Positions 54,577 to 64,000 of a stretch of 64,000 bases of DNA are shown piece after piece. The translations under genes and the position numbers were made by a program. The stretch is from Humulus lupulus (lineage: Eukaryota > Streptophyta > Magnoliopsida > Rosales > Cannabaceae): positions 228,720,360 through 228,784,359 of the forward strand of contig NC_084793.1 of NCBI RefSeq assembly GCF_963169125.1. Reading direction: 5' to 3'. Each line of letters begins with the position of its first letter. Positions within the stretch are counted from its first letter, which is position 1. The notes beneath the pieces were generated by a model. That model ran no database searches and had not been told where the DNA came from. It saw only the letters and a list, made by a program, of their open reading frames with translations.

Positions 54577-56323
54577 ATGGCGACTGATGTATAAGCCCAA
54601 TCAGGTGATGATGTCACCAAATACGGCGTTGCCCAAAGTAAGAACAGAGATTTAGATCCTCGCTTTGGGGATTTTGATGAAGAGTAGGACCCATCGAGGA
54701 CCTTGAAGAGGTCCAACTTGATGAATAAAATCTGACCAGGGTTGTGAAAGTCGGTAAAAACTTAGAGACAACAACGAAGCAAGCACTGGTGGAATTTTTG
54801 AGGAAAAACCAGGAAGTCTTTGCCTAGTCGCACAAAGACATGGTGGGAATAGACCCTACATTCATTAGCCATGTCCTGAACATAGACAAAAGTTTTCCAC
54901 CAGTGCAACAGAAAAGGAGGTTGCTCGACAAAGATAGATCAAATGCTCTAAAGGAAGAAGTTGAGAAGCTTAAGGAGAATGGATTCATCAGGGTAGCATT
55001 TTATTCATCATGGCTCTCTAATCCCGTGCTTGTTCCCAAGCCGAATGGCAAGTGGCGAACATGTGTGGATTTCACAGACCTTAATAAATCCTGCCCTAAA
55101 GATTGCTTCCCACTCCCTAGAATCGACCAACTGGTCGATGCCACTGCAGAGCACGGGATTCTCTCATTCATGGATGCATACTTTTGATATAATTAGATCA
55201 GTATGCATCCTCCTGATGAGGATCACACTAGCTTTCAGACTGATATAGGGCTTTACTGTTACAAAGTAATGCCCTTCGGTTTGAAAAATGCTGGTGCAAC
55301 TTACCAGGGATTGGTCAACCATATGTTTAAGGAGATGATCGGCACAAACATGGAAGTATATTTTGATGACATGCTGGTTAATTCGAAGATGGCAGAAGGG
55401 CATATAGGGGACTTGCAAGAATGCTTCAACGTCTTGAACAAATATCAGATGAAGCTGAATCCCCTCAAATGCTCCTTCGGAGTAGGATCAGGGAAGTACT
55501 TGGGATTTATAGCAAACTCGCGAGGAATTGAGGCTAATCCTGAGAAGATCAAAGCCCTTATCGATATGAAATCACCAACAAAGATCAAGAATGTTCAAAG
55601 CTTAACCAGAAGAATTGCTGCTCTCAGTAGATTTATTTCCAAGTCTACGGACAAATGCGTCCCATTTTTTAATCTACTCAGAGACAGCAAAAGATTCGAA
55701 TGGACGGAGAAGTGCGAGCAGGCTTTTCAAGCTTTGAAAATGCACATGTCGCAACCACCGATTCTATCAAAGTTGGTTGATAAAGAAACTTTGATCATCT
55801 ACTTGGCGATCACAGAATACGCTGCTAGTGCTGTCCTAGTAAGAGAAGAAGAAGGAGTGTAGAAGGCTGTTTATTATGTAAGCAAAAGGCTAATAGGAGT
55901 GAAGTTGCGATATCCACCCATTGAAAAGTTAGCTTATTGACCGACCAAGCTCACCCAATCACAGTCTTGACAGACCAACTTCTACGACAAGTTCTACAAA
56001 AGCCAGAAGCCGCAGGCAGATTGTTGAAATGGGTAGTCAAACTTGGGCAGTTTGAAATCTCCTACTTACCACGAGCAGCGATAAAAGGGCAAGCCCTAGT
56101 AGATTTCGTCGTAGAACTCACTGGGCTTCCAGACAGCGAGCAATGTGAATGGTCTGAAGAGTCCGAGTCTCAAAGCCAAACTCCTTCTTGGAAGTTGTTT
56201 ACAGACGGTTCTTCTAATGACAAGAGCATGAGTGATTTTGATAACACTTGAAGGGCATCGATTTCACTACGTAATCAGGTTTGACTTCACTGTTCTAACA
56301 ACGAAGCCGAGTATGAAGCACTG

Positions 56324-56695
56324 TGTGACAGTCAGAATCCAGTGATCCGTAAGAGGAAAGACTGGGTAAGTTGTGCAATCCCACACCGCCTGGGGAAGGT
56401 CAAGTGTGATGATTCTAAGGCTGTGTAGGTATGGGACTACACAGTTGAAGAGGGCTTAAATGGATTGATGGGTACTACCTATATCAGGAAGGTGCATTTT
56501 CTTTTCGGTAGCCCATCACTTGAGAACTCCATGGTTAAGCGTGCTTGGCCTAGAGTAATCTAGGGATGGGTGACCTCCTGGGAAGTTTTCCCAGGAAGTG
56601 TGCAAGTGAGGACAAAGCACGCTGGAAAGACTTGTCTTGGTTTGTAGGGCCAGTCGTCATTCCAAAAAGCAGCCATAGTGATGTGGGGCATCACA
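56324..56695 (+). mobile_element. TE10: Cassandra-like solo LTR carrying a 5S-rRNA-like domain
   Basis: 372 bp with perfect terminal repeats TGTGA/TCACA and 5-bp duplications CACTG (56319-56323 and 56696-56700). It splits the codons for EYEALLAG in TE5's RNase H. The right half contains a diverged 5S rRNA sequence, including GGTTAAGCGTGCTTGG (box A region) and GATGGGTGACCTCCTGGGAAG (box C region). This is the hallmark of Cassandra TRIM elements, which carry 5S-derived sequence in their LTRs. Only one LTR is present. Confidence 0.9.
56491..56606 (+). other. 5S-rRNA-like domain inside TE10
   Basis: About 115 bp resembling plant 5S rRNA from GGTGC... through CCCATCA...GAACTCC, the box A-like segment (about 56534-56548), an intermediate element (GAGTAATCTAGG) and box C (about 56575-56595), ending near AGTGTGC. 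The 5' third is poorly conserved (CATTTTCTTTTCGGTAG), so this is not a functional 5S gene. The internal Pol III promoter boxes are partly preserved. Confidence 0.8.
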
Positions 56696-58417
56696 CACTG
56701 CTTGCAGGATTACGGTTAGCCAGAGACATGCACATAAAATCGCTTGATATCTACAGTGATTCCCAACTAGTGGTCAATCAAGTCGTTGGAGAATATCAAG
56801 CCCGAGGTTTAAAAATGGTTGCTTACTTAAATAAAGCAAATGACCTATTGGCACATTTTGATAAGTACACCATTCAGCAAGTACCTCGCGACCAGAATTC
56901 AAACACTGATGCTTTAGCCAAATTAGCAAGTGCGAAGGATGCTGACACTCTGAACATAGTGCCAGTTGAGCGACTATCTGCACCAAGCATCCAAACAGAG
57001 GAGACCTCTTTGGTGATCCAGGCGAAGGATACATGGATGGCACCTTACATAGAGTACTTGACGCAAGGCGTGTTACCGACGGACAAAAACAAATCTAGGA
57101 GCCTTCAGCGGCAGGCTGCTAGGTATATCCTGGTCGATGGAATTTTGTACCGAAGGGGATACTCAATGCCACTCCTCAGATGTATTTTGAAAGAGAAGGT
57201 CAAAGAATTGATGAAAGAGGTCCATGAAGGCTTTTGTGGGGACCATGCTGGGGGGCAGAGCTTATTAAAAAAGATCCTAAGGCAAGGATACTTCTGGCCA
57301 TCAATGAATGAAGACTCGATGGAATTCGTGCAGAGATGTGACAAATGCCAGAGGTTCTCAAAAATTCCATGAGCAGCCCCTAATGTGCTAAAACGGATGC
57401 AAAGTTCGTGGCTGTTCTCAATCTGGGGTATAGATTTGATCGGATCTCTACCCACAGGAAAAGGTGGCGTCAAGTACGTTGTGGTTACCATTGATTACTT
57501 CACAAAATGGGCCGAATCCAAGCCACTTGCAACCATAACGACCAAGAAAGTACTGGACTTTGTGGTTAAAAACATTGTGTGTCGCTATGGATTGCCAAGA
57601 AAAATTGTCTCAGACAATGGTACGCTGTTTGATAGTGATCTGTTTTTGAATTTTTGTAAACGACATGGAATTATCAAGAGCTTTTCTTCAATCGCTCATC
57701 CTCAAGCAAATGGACAAGTCAAAGCAGTCAATAAAACGCTAAAGGATACTCTGAAGAAAAGGCTTGAGGAAGCAAAGGGGGCATGGCCAGAGCAATTGCC
57801 TGAAGTCCTTTGGTCGTATAGAACTTCCCATCGAACAACAACATGCCATACTCCATTCTCCCTAGCTTATGGATATGAAGCTATGTTGCCTGTTGAGTTA
57901 GATCCCCCATCACATCGGAGAATGACATACGATCAAGGCTCTAATAGCTAGCTATTGATGGAGTCCCTGGATTTGATCGATGAAAAGCGCAAGCAAGCCC
58001 AAATCCGAGTAGCACCTTACCAGCAAAAGGTCGCCCGGTATTTCAATTCTAAAGTACGCGAAAGGAAATTCAATATCGGAGATCTAGTACTTCGAAGGGT
58101 TTTCCTTAACACCCGCGACCAGGCTGCTGGAGTACTCGGAAGGACCATACCAGATTGAAGAGGTCCTCCATCCAAGCACCTATAAACTTGCTTGCTTAAA
58201 TGGAGATCTCATTCCTCGCTATTGGAATGGAGAACACCTGCGCAAGTACTATCAATAAACAATTCTTCTTAAAGAATTGGCTTGTATTAATTTTACTTTT
58301 TACAAGTTATGAAAAAATGTTGGTCATTTTATGTGACTGATAGCTTATAAGTGTAAGATCATTTCAGTGATCACTTGTACAGACATGATTTTTCCATTTA
58401 TTACGAGAAATATAAGG

Positions 58418-58435
58418 GACTGTGCACAACCAGTC
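58418..58435 (+). promoter_or_regulatory. TE5 post-integrase hairpin
   Basis: GACTG-TGCACAAC-CAGTC, preceded by ACGAGAAATATAAG, at the position of the AATAAA-hairpin of TE7, TE3 and TE9. The stem is shorter and the poly(A)-like signal degenerate. Confidence 0.5.
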
Positions 58436-58555
58436 ATTCTTACCAATTATTTTATTTATTACAAGTATTTGCTCATTACGTGTGTTGTTTTGCTATATTA
58501 TCGTTTTAAATTCTTTGATACGAGCAGTAATGTTCGAACAGGTTTTGGTCAAGGA

Positions 58556-58600
58556 AAGTGACCAAGGACCTAAAGCTCCTCAATCACTTGGGGGGCATAT
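58556..58600 (+). promoter_or_regulatory. TE5 hairpin and internal polypurine-tract-like motif
   Basis: AAGTGA (58556) and TCACTT (58584), then GGGGGG (58590-58595) and CATAT. Same arrangement and spacing as in TE7, TE3 and TE9. Confidence 0.6.
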
Positions 58601-58943
58601 AAGGAATCTAGTAAGCAAAGCATATCGAAAGGTATGTAAACACATGAGAAAAATAAGTGAAAGCATGCTAGGGTACTTAGAGTATTTTTCAAAATTTTGT
58701 ATTTTGTTAAATCAAACCAAAGTACTATGCTAGGTTCGGTCATACAAACAGATGTTATAATAAAATGAAAATATTATAATATCAAAAGGAATCCCTTTAC
58801 ATCGCGAGCATTAAACTGCTCGGATGTAATTGTTTGTTAAAAGTAAAAATTGCCCATGCAGCAATAAAAATTAAAAAAGAAATTGTCTTTACATCATGAC
58901 CCGTAGGTCGTGAATTCAAAAGATAAAAAAATTAAAGAAAAGA

Positions 58944-61568
58944 CTACGAGGCTGGAGGATCTTGAGGAGCGTTCTGGTCGACAGTAGCGTCAACTTCATT
59001 GTCTGCGCCGTCAATCCCCGTTGCCAACGAAATCTCTGGGGAAGCATGAATTTTGGCTTTTTCTTCTTCCTCCAGACGAATGGCGCATCAGGTCATTAGA
59101 GTTCTTCTCAAGCACTCAGACAGATAGCTGAAGTCGACCTTTTGATTATGCTTCCAAAACTCATAGAAGCAAAGGTGGGTGGCTTCCCTATACTTCTCCA
59201 AGTTTTTGGCATCAGTCTCTTCGAGCTCCTTAACGCGCCCCTCCAGCTCCTCTGTCTCCTTTCTGCTTGCAATCAGATCAAGCTCAAGCTGTCTGGATTC
59301 TTGGTAGTTGAGTTTGGCACTCTCCCTGAATTTTTCTTTATCTTCATTGGATTTGTTCAGGGCGTCCCGACTTTCCAACAGTTCCTTGGTCAGCTGGGCT
59401 TTCTGCTCGCGCAGTTCGTCGTTCTGCTTGGTCAATTCTGCATTTTTCTCGAGCAGGTCAGCATTCTTCCCCTCGAGCGCCTTCACTACCTCAGTAAGCC
59501 TGCTGTCAAAGTCTTTGGTCTGGGTGACTAGAGTACTCGCGCAACGCCAACCAGCAGTGATAGTCAGCAATCCCTGTGATTAGATAAAAAGGAATAAGAT
59601 GATGGCAGAAATTAAGAGTAAGATGACTCAACAACGGAAAGCAACTTACACTGACTATCTCGTTCAGCCCTCGATTTATTATTTGGTTGGTTTCCATGGA
59701 GCTAGTGTTGGCGATGACCTCTTGACTGCGTTTGTGCTTGGAGAGTTTGTATATTCTATCCCTGGCCGAGCTGACCACGGTGCTGGTCAGAGTGTCTTCG
59801 GGCTGAGTATGGTGTGGTTGGTCGGAAGGCGCTGGAGGAGTAGAGTGCTGGCCAACTGGTGCAGTTGAGGATGGCTGGTCGAGTGGAGAAGGAGGTAGCG
59901 TGGTTTCCTTTGAAGGAGCAGTTGAAGGACCCTCAGTCCGGGTCTTCTTTGAAGTAGTTTTGCTGCTTTCTCCGTGAGCCCTCTTGCTGTCTTTCTTCTT
60001 GCTCGAGGAAGTAGCAGCGGCCTTATAGTGATCGCACACGTCTTCAGACGACATCTCTACGTAAAAGGAAACAATACGAGCAGTGAGACAATATGTATAG
60101 ATGGAGCTAAAAAGGAAAGCAAGGAAATTATAAGTAAAGTACTCGTGCTACAACTACTGGTCGCTACATTACTTACTGAACTACTGCTACCCTCACTTAC
60201 TTCCTGGAAGAAATTTGAACCTAAGTTTGGAGTATACTTAAAGTTGTCATCCCTGTCAAATAAGTGACAAGGAATTGGCAAACTATCTAAGAATGAGAAA
60301 ACAGTACCGTTCTCATCTGAGGACTCGTCGATGGATGTAGGGGGTTCGGAAACTTTCTTTTTTCCCTTCCCCATAGGGGCAGGGGGAGCAGTTGCTCATG
60401 GGGTGCTGGAGGGTTCCTTGATTGTCACTCTAGTCATCCTCCTCCTTTGAGGTTGTGACACATCTGGGTGTTGCTCAGGAATCTCCTCGCCGGTGGCACT
60501 CCCCGCCGTTGACTCCCTCACATCCTGGTGAGGTGCCAGAAGCCCGACCAGCCTCAGGTTAGCTTCTGTGACCAGCTGTTTGACGCTCTTCACTATGTCA
60601 GTCATGCTGGCCAAGAGTGCTGCTCGGACTTCCATGTCTGGAGTAGGAGCCGATCGCAGCCATGGACCTAAAATACGCTAAATCTCTAAGGGAAATGCAG
60701 AAAAAATTAAAGGCAAATATACGACTAGGAGAGCAAAGATATTACCTCCTTGAGTGAAGGCCAGGTTGTTGGCGACCATGTCGGTGGTCAGAAAGTACTC
60801 TAGATGGTACTTCCCCACATTGGATATAAAAGTGGTATCATTCAGGAAAGTGCGAGTCATTTCCTGGTGGCAGAAATGAAAGAACCCCGTGTTTTCTTGG
60901 TTGGGGTTGGATTTTAGGTCGAACAGGTAGTTGACCTCGTGTGGCGTAGGGACAGGCCACTTCTTATGACTATAAAGGATATAGAGTGCAGAGAGCATTC
61001 TATACGCATTTGGGGTTATTTGGAAAGGAGCGACCCCAAAATAGTTGGCCACTCCTTGGAAGAAAGAATGGAGAGGCAGGATCGCTCTTGCCTCAATATG
61101 ATACCTCAACTAGGCACTGAAGGTACCTCCAGGCAGGTTTTCCCGCTGGTCTCGGGTGGGTTGGACTAAGGTTACCCCAGGAAGTCCATACTTCTTGATG
61201 TAATTGGCAATCATCCTAACCGTGATTCGGCTTGGAGGGGAAACGTACCATTCGACATCTGGTCAAATGACGTTTCGGAGTTGGGTTTGAGTTTGGATTT
61301 TTGGGTCGAGGGTATTTCCTTCTCGATCACTGGTTGAAGGAATTTCAGCCTGAGGAGAAGGTTGATTTGAAGTAGTGGAAGGTTTCTTTTCCTGGGCTTT
61401 GGACTTTACTCGACCCATGTTTTGAGGTGGGGTCAATGGATTGTTTGGGATGACACGAGTAAAAGGGATCTCTGGGATTAGCAGTGATGGTTGCTCCTTG
61501 TCCTCAAGCAATTGGGCCAGCAAGTCATCGTCGTCGATAGGCCTCTCAACTCCCCACAGATCTTGCAT
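58944..61568 (-). pseudogene. TE5 antisense gene remnant
   Basis: Homologous in position and content to the TE7 antisense gene. Coding pieces on the minus strand include a segment from 61568, the conserved block (ILPLHSFFQGVANYFGVAPF, ALYILYSHKKWPVPTPHEVN, GKYHLEYFLTTD) to a donor near 60745, a middle Ser/Thr/Pro-rich part (about 60635-60170 and 60054-59660), and a coiled-coil exon (about 59560-59085) with ATHLCFYEFWKHNQKVDF. It ends at TAG 58946-58944. Nonsense codons are TGA at ~61262, TAG at ~61112 (Trp in TE7) and TGA at ~59087, so it is dead. Exon limits are approximate. Confidence 0.75.
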
Positions 61569-62430
61569 GAAAATATACGAACAAAAAAGGGGAGATGAAA
61601 ATCTACGGCCTAAAAAGCTTGTGTTTAAAAGTTGGAATAACGCTACTCGTGTATAAAAGTTAAGCTTTTATACGACCAGTAGCATTCTGACAAAAAAAAC
61701 TATATTTCAAGCTAGCAGTTTGGAAAATGGATTAAAAAGCAGAAGTGAAAAGTTTTCCAGGAAAAACTTTTCGACTCTGAAAGGGTGGGGAAAACCCAGT
61801 TTTTTCTACAAGCTTAGAAATCGAATTTTTACTTCGATTTCACGCCCTAAGTTAAATATCCTAACTACCAAACTGATTCTTCACCCCTATAAAGCATTAT
61901 TTCACTACCCTCTCAAGCACAGATCAATATAATCGCCTACCCCGAAGCAATTATTTTTCAAGAACCTAGGATATGAAATAGGTAAAAAACAGTTTTGCAT
62001 GGCATCTTAAACGACTGAAGAGGTTGATAAACTTACTTGAGTAAAGGATGAAGCGAGTCTCTAAAACACTAAGTCGAGCGGTTGGGCAGCAACTTCGTGA
62101 AACACTGGAATCGTTTGGGTTTTCTGGGCTCTGAGTGTAGAGTTCTTCAGAGTTCTTGAAGAAGTGAAGATAAATGAAAAGTAAAAACTAAAAAAGTGAT
62201 CTTGGGGAATTATTTATATTGATTGTGGCACGGTAAAAGAGGTAATCATGGAATTACTTTTTTCAAAGCATGGGGAAGTGCAACAGCCGTCAGACAATTT
62301 TTTGGGAAACCGAAAAGACCTGATTGGACATGATTGATTACCTTTTTCGAGAAGGCATGAGCGGCTCTGACAGATTTGGTGGGGTACGCGAAGAGTCAGT
62401 TCCCTAAGTTTAGTTTATGCTGGTCGCAGT
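61569..62430 (-). promoter_or_regulatory. Upstream region of the TE5 antisense gene
   Basis: On the minus strand a TATA box (AATATAAATAATT, near 62215) is followed about 175 bp later by a CTCAA|GTAAGT donor (62036). This gives a leader exon and 5' intron like those of TE7, just inside the 3' LTR. No CCGATCG cluster is seen here. Confidence 0.5.
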
Positions 62431-62451
62431 AAAATAAACTTGGGGGGCAAA

Positions 62452-63064
62452 TGTTTACCCAAAAATGGTTGCTGATGATGTGGCAATAATTTCACACATG
62501 TGGTTGACACGTGACAACGTCATTATTAAGAGGTGTTGTTCGTCTATCGACCAACTCCCTGCTGCTTCATCAAACCTCACGATTAGATTCGACCAGACTG
62601 GTCGCATGCTTCAATTTATTTCCTTAAAAGATATGTAATCTTGTAATAATTACAACTATTATTTCCTCTTTATTGCCTTGATATGCTAATATTATGGATA
62701 ATTAAGGCCCATTGGCCCATGTAACCCCCTTGAGCCTATAAATATGAATGAAGGGGCTCAAGGAAGGGACTTTTGGAACCTTTTTTCTGATACTAAGAGA
62801 AAGGGTGTATAGTGTGATTATCCTCCAAACAGTTGTAATTCCCCCAAGGCTTGTGAAACTCAAGAACCCTAGTTCTTTGATCACGACATTGGGATTCAAT
62901 ATCAATAATAGCACTAAGTTGACGTAGGTCATTACCATTCATTGGGGCCGAACCACTATAAATCGTCTGTGTCATTTCTTTACCATTTGATTCCATTCTT
63001 GACTATCATCTCATTTCTTGTCGTAATTCTGACTCCGTGTCTTTGGCCAAATCAAGGGTCAACA
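62452..63064 (+). repeat. TE5 3' LTR (613 bp)
   Basis: Starts TGTTTACCC after the polypurine tract (62437-62451) and ends GGTCAACA before ATGAG. The first 111 bp differ from the 5' copy at roughly eight sites, so TE5 is clearly older than TE7. Confidence 0.92.
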
Positions 63065-63069
63065 ATGAG

Positions 63070-63561
63070 AATTGAATATGCTATCATTATATAGACATGG
63101 GTTGCATATTGGACGAAAGTACCTATATGACTTGTGTAGTAATTAGGTTTCCATGCTTAATGCCTTCTATATGTTTAAGTTTATCATAGAGATGTAGAAA
63201 ACCTGCATATAGGCAGATATCTTATATCTTGAAAAAGAATAGGAATCAATTTATGTTAACTTGCTATTAGAATAGGAAGAAATAAATCTAGAATTTATTA
63301 ATAAAATTAGTAGAATGAAAAGTTGAGGAAATTAGCACCCTAGGTATTTTTAATATTGATTTCCATCTTTAGTTAATTTTGTTCATAATTATTTATAATT
63401 TAAAAATTAAAATTCATTCATCTAAACTTTGTTTGTCAAATAGAAATTAAAAGAACAATTGTTGGTAATTGGAAAATAGTCTTTGTGGGAACGATACTCT
63501 ATTTATCATCTATATTACTCGAATTGATTGCGTGCACTTGCATATCATATTTTCACGATCA
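63070..63561 (+). repeat. TE4 right LTR, right portion
   Basis: Continues the interrupted LTR from the ATGAG duplication and ends CACGATCA at 63561. It matches left-LTR positions about 20158-20658. Confidence 0.88.
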
Positions 63562-64000
63562 AGTTTTTGGCGCCGTTTCCAGGGATCGATCGAGGATGAC
63601 GTTGTTATTTTTTAGTCTTTTGAATTATGTCTTTAAAGTTTCCGCACTTAGTACTTTGAATATTTAAATTTTAGTTAAAGATTTTGTTCTCTTTATTATT
63701 TTATGTATGAACAATGAGATCCCGTATTTTCTTTTGGATTTTCTATGTATTAATTATAAAGTTTGATTATTTTATGTATATATCCAAAAGATAGTAGTTA
63801 TGTCTTAGTAGTTTTTAAAGGTCCGAGATATTTAAATTAGTTGGGTCTTTACATGAGATTGGTTAAATATCATGGTTAAGTAATCTTACACCAAGTGGTG
63901 CAAAATACTTAATGGTTTCACTTAAGTTGAAGTAAAAATATGAGTTTTTATTGTAGGTAACTATAATTAACTTTGTTGGGTCTAAAGTGATAAAATGAGG
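63562..64000 (+). other. PBS-like sequence and leader-like DNA after the TE4 right LTR
   Basis: TGGCGCCGTTTCCAGGGATC (about 63567-63586) is close to the complement of the plant tRNA-Asp 3' end, the usual Athila/Tat primer. AT-rich leader-like sequence then runs to the window edge. This suggests that another internal region begins here. Confidence 0.55.

Larger units (their letters stand above)
54577..58257 (+). pseudogene. TE5 Pol, decayed and split by TE10
   Basis: The linker at 54600-54840 has several stops. RT is readable from 54840 (VGIDPTFISHVLNID), stops at TGA (~55185), and resumes with GLYCYKVMPFGLKNAGATYQ and a YFDD box (YVDD in TE7) near 55358. Connection/RNase H continues, with stops near 55861 and 55938. 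The second RNase H (LFTDGSSND) is cut at EYEAL by TE10 (56324-56695) and resumes LLAGLRLARD. Integrase keeps the H/H/C/C site and both Asp motifs (GIDLIG, SDNGTLFD), but the catalytic Glu is Lys (GQVKAVNK, codon 57721). A stop at KIP-TGA (57370), a TAG at ~57948 and a frameshift near 58140 follow. It ends GEHLRKYYQ at 58257. Confidence 0.9.
26063..63064 (+). mobile_element. TE5: Tat-type Gypsy element with four insertions
   Basis: TSD ATGAG at 26058-26062 and 63065-63069. The 5' LTR is in three pieces (26063-26173, 27204-27600, 42180-42285; 614 bp together) and the 3' LTR is 62452-63064 (613 bp). gag starts at 42335, gag end/protease lies at about 53651-54576, and pol at about 54577-58257. 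An antisense gene remnant (58944-62180) precedes the polypurine tract AACTTGGGGGGCAAA. Inserted into it are TE6 and TE7 (5' LTR), TE8 (gag) and TE10 (RNase H). Many stops, a frameshift, loss of the capsid-coding part and a mutated integrase Glu make it defective. Confidence 0.92.
19348..63561 (+). mobile_element. TE4: non-autonomous Athila/Tat-like element, host of the nested stack
   Basis: The left LTR is 19348-20658, the internal region 20659-25257, and the right LTR 25258-26062 continuing at 63070-63561 after the TE5 insertion (1,311 versus about 1,297 bp; inner insertion excluded). LTRs begin TGATAGGATAG and end ACGATCA. The left LTR is followed by a degenerate tRNA-Asp-type PBS (TTGCGACGTTGCCGGAGA). 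A purine stretch (TTTGAGGGAATT) precedes the right LTR. The internal region has one broken gag-like ORF and no RT or integrase, as in LARD-type derivatives. No target duplication could be matched, because the right LTR is followed by another PBS-like sequence rather than an obvious host flank. Confidence 0.8.

Noticed and set aside
56491..56606. Functional 5S rRNA gene
   Set aside because: The 5' third is not conserved, there are several mismatches in the rest, and it sits within a TG...CA unit with a target duplication, as in Cassandra.

Overview
This is nuclear DNA from a flowering plant. Non-genic DNA is AT-rich, one ordinary plant gene (MIZU-KUSSEI1-like, DUF617) is present, and about 85% of the window is LTR retrotransposons of plant lineages: Ty3/Gypsy Tat and Tekay, Athila/Tat-like, Ty1/Copia and Cassandra. 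I cannot name the species. All calls were made by reading the sequence, without searches.

Layout. 1-3729: 5' part of a minus-strand Tat-type element (TE1; LTR, gag, start of protease). 3730-10190: the only gene island, with a pyrimidine tract, a GGTAACC minisatellite, a candidate 70-aa three-exon gene (6349-6847, minus) and the MIZ1-like gene (7673-8455, minus). 10190-19347: 3' half of a Copia element (TE2) interrupted by a complete gag-only Tat element (TE3, 11733-17792). 19348-64000: a nested stack. TE4 (19348-63561, non-autonomous, tRNA-Asp-type PBS) carries TE5 (Tat, 26063-63064) inside its right LTR. TE5 carries four insertions: a Copia solo LTR (TE6) and a young, almost intact Tat element (TE7, 27601-42174), both in its 5' LTR; a truncated Tekay element (TE8) in its gag; and a Cassandra-like solo LTR with a 5S-rRNA-like domain (TE10) in its RNase H. 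TE8 in turn contains TE9 (45936-52353), a gag-only relative of TE3. Direct 5-bp target-site duplications support TE3, TE5, TE6, TE7, TE9 and TE10.

How the parts relate. TE7 is the reference autonomous-type element: gag-protease and RT/RNase H/aRNase H/integrase lie in one frame split by a single TAG, and its LTRs differ at only about four positions. Downstream of pol it has a three-coding-exon antisense gene with its own promoter region and a 5'-UTR intron. TE5 carries a decayed antisense gene of the same design. TE3 and TE9 have lost everything between gag and the last codons of integrase, and presumably depend on an autonomous relative.

The most interesting signals are: the spliced antisense gene; CCGATCG clusters shared by the TE7 LTR and the upstream region of that gene; 20/21-bp phased arrays of GCCGAC (DRE/CRT-like) cores in the TE9 and TE3 LTRs; and a conserved post-integrase module of covarying hairpin, second hairpin and internal polypurine tract found in four elements.
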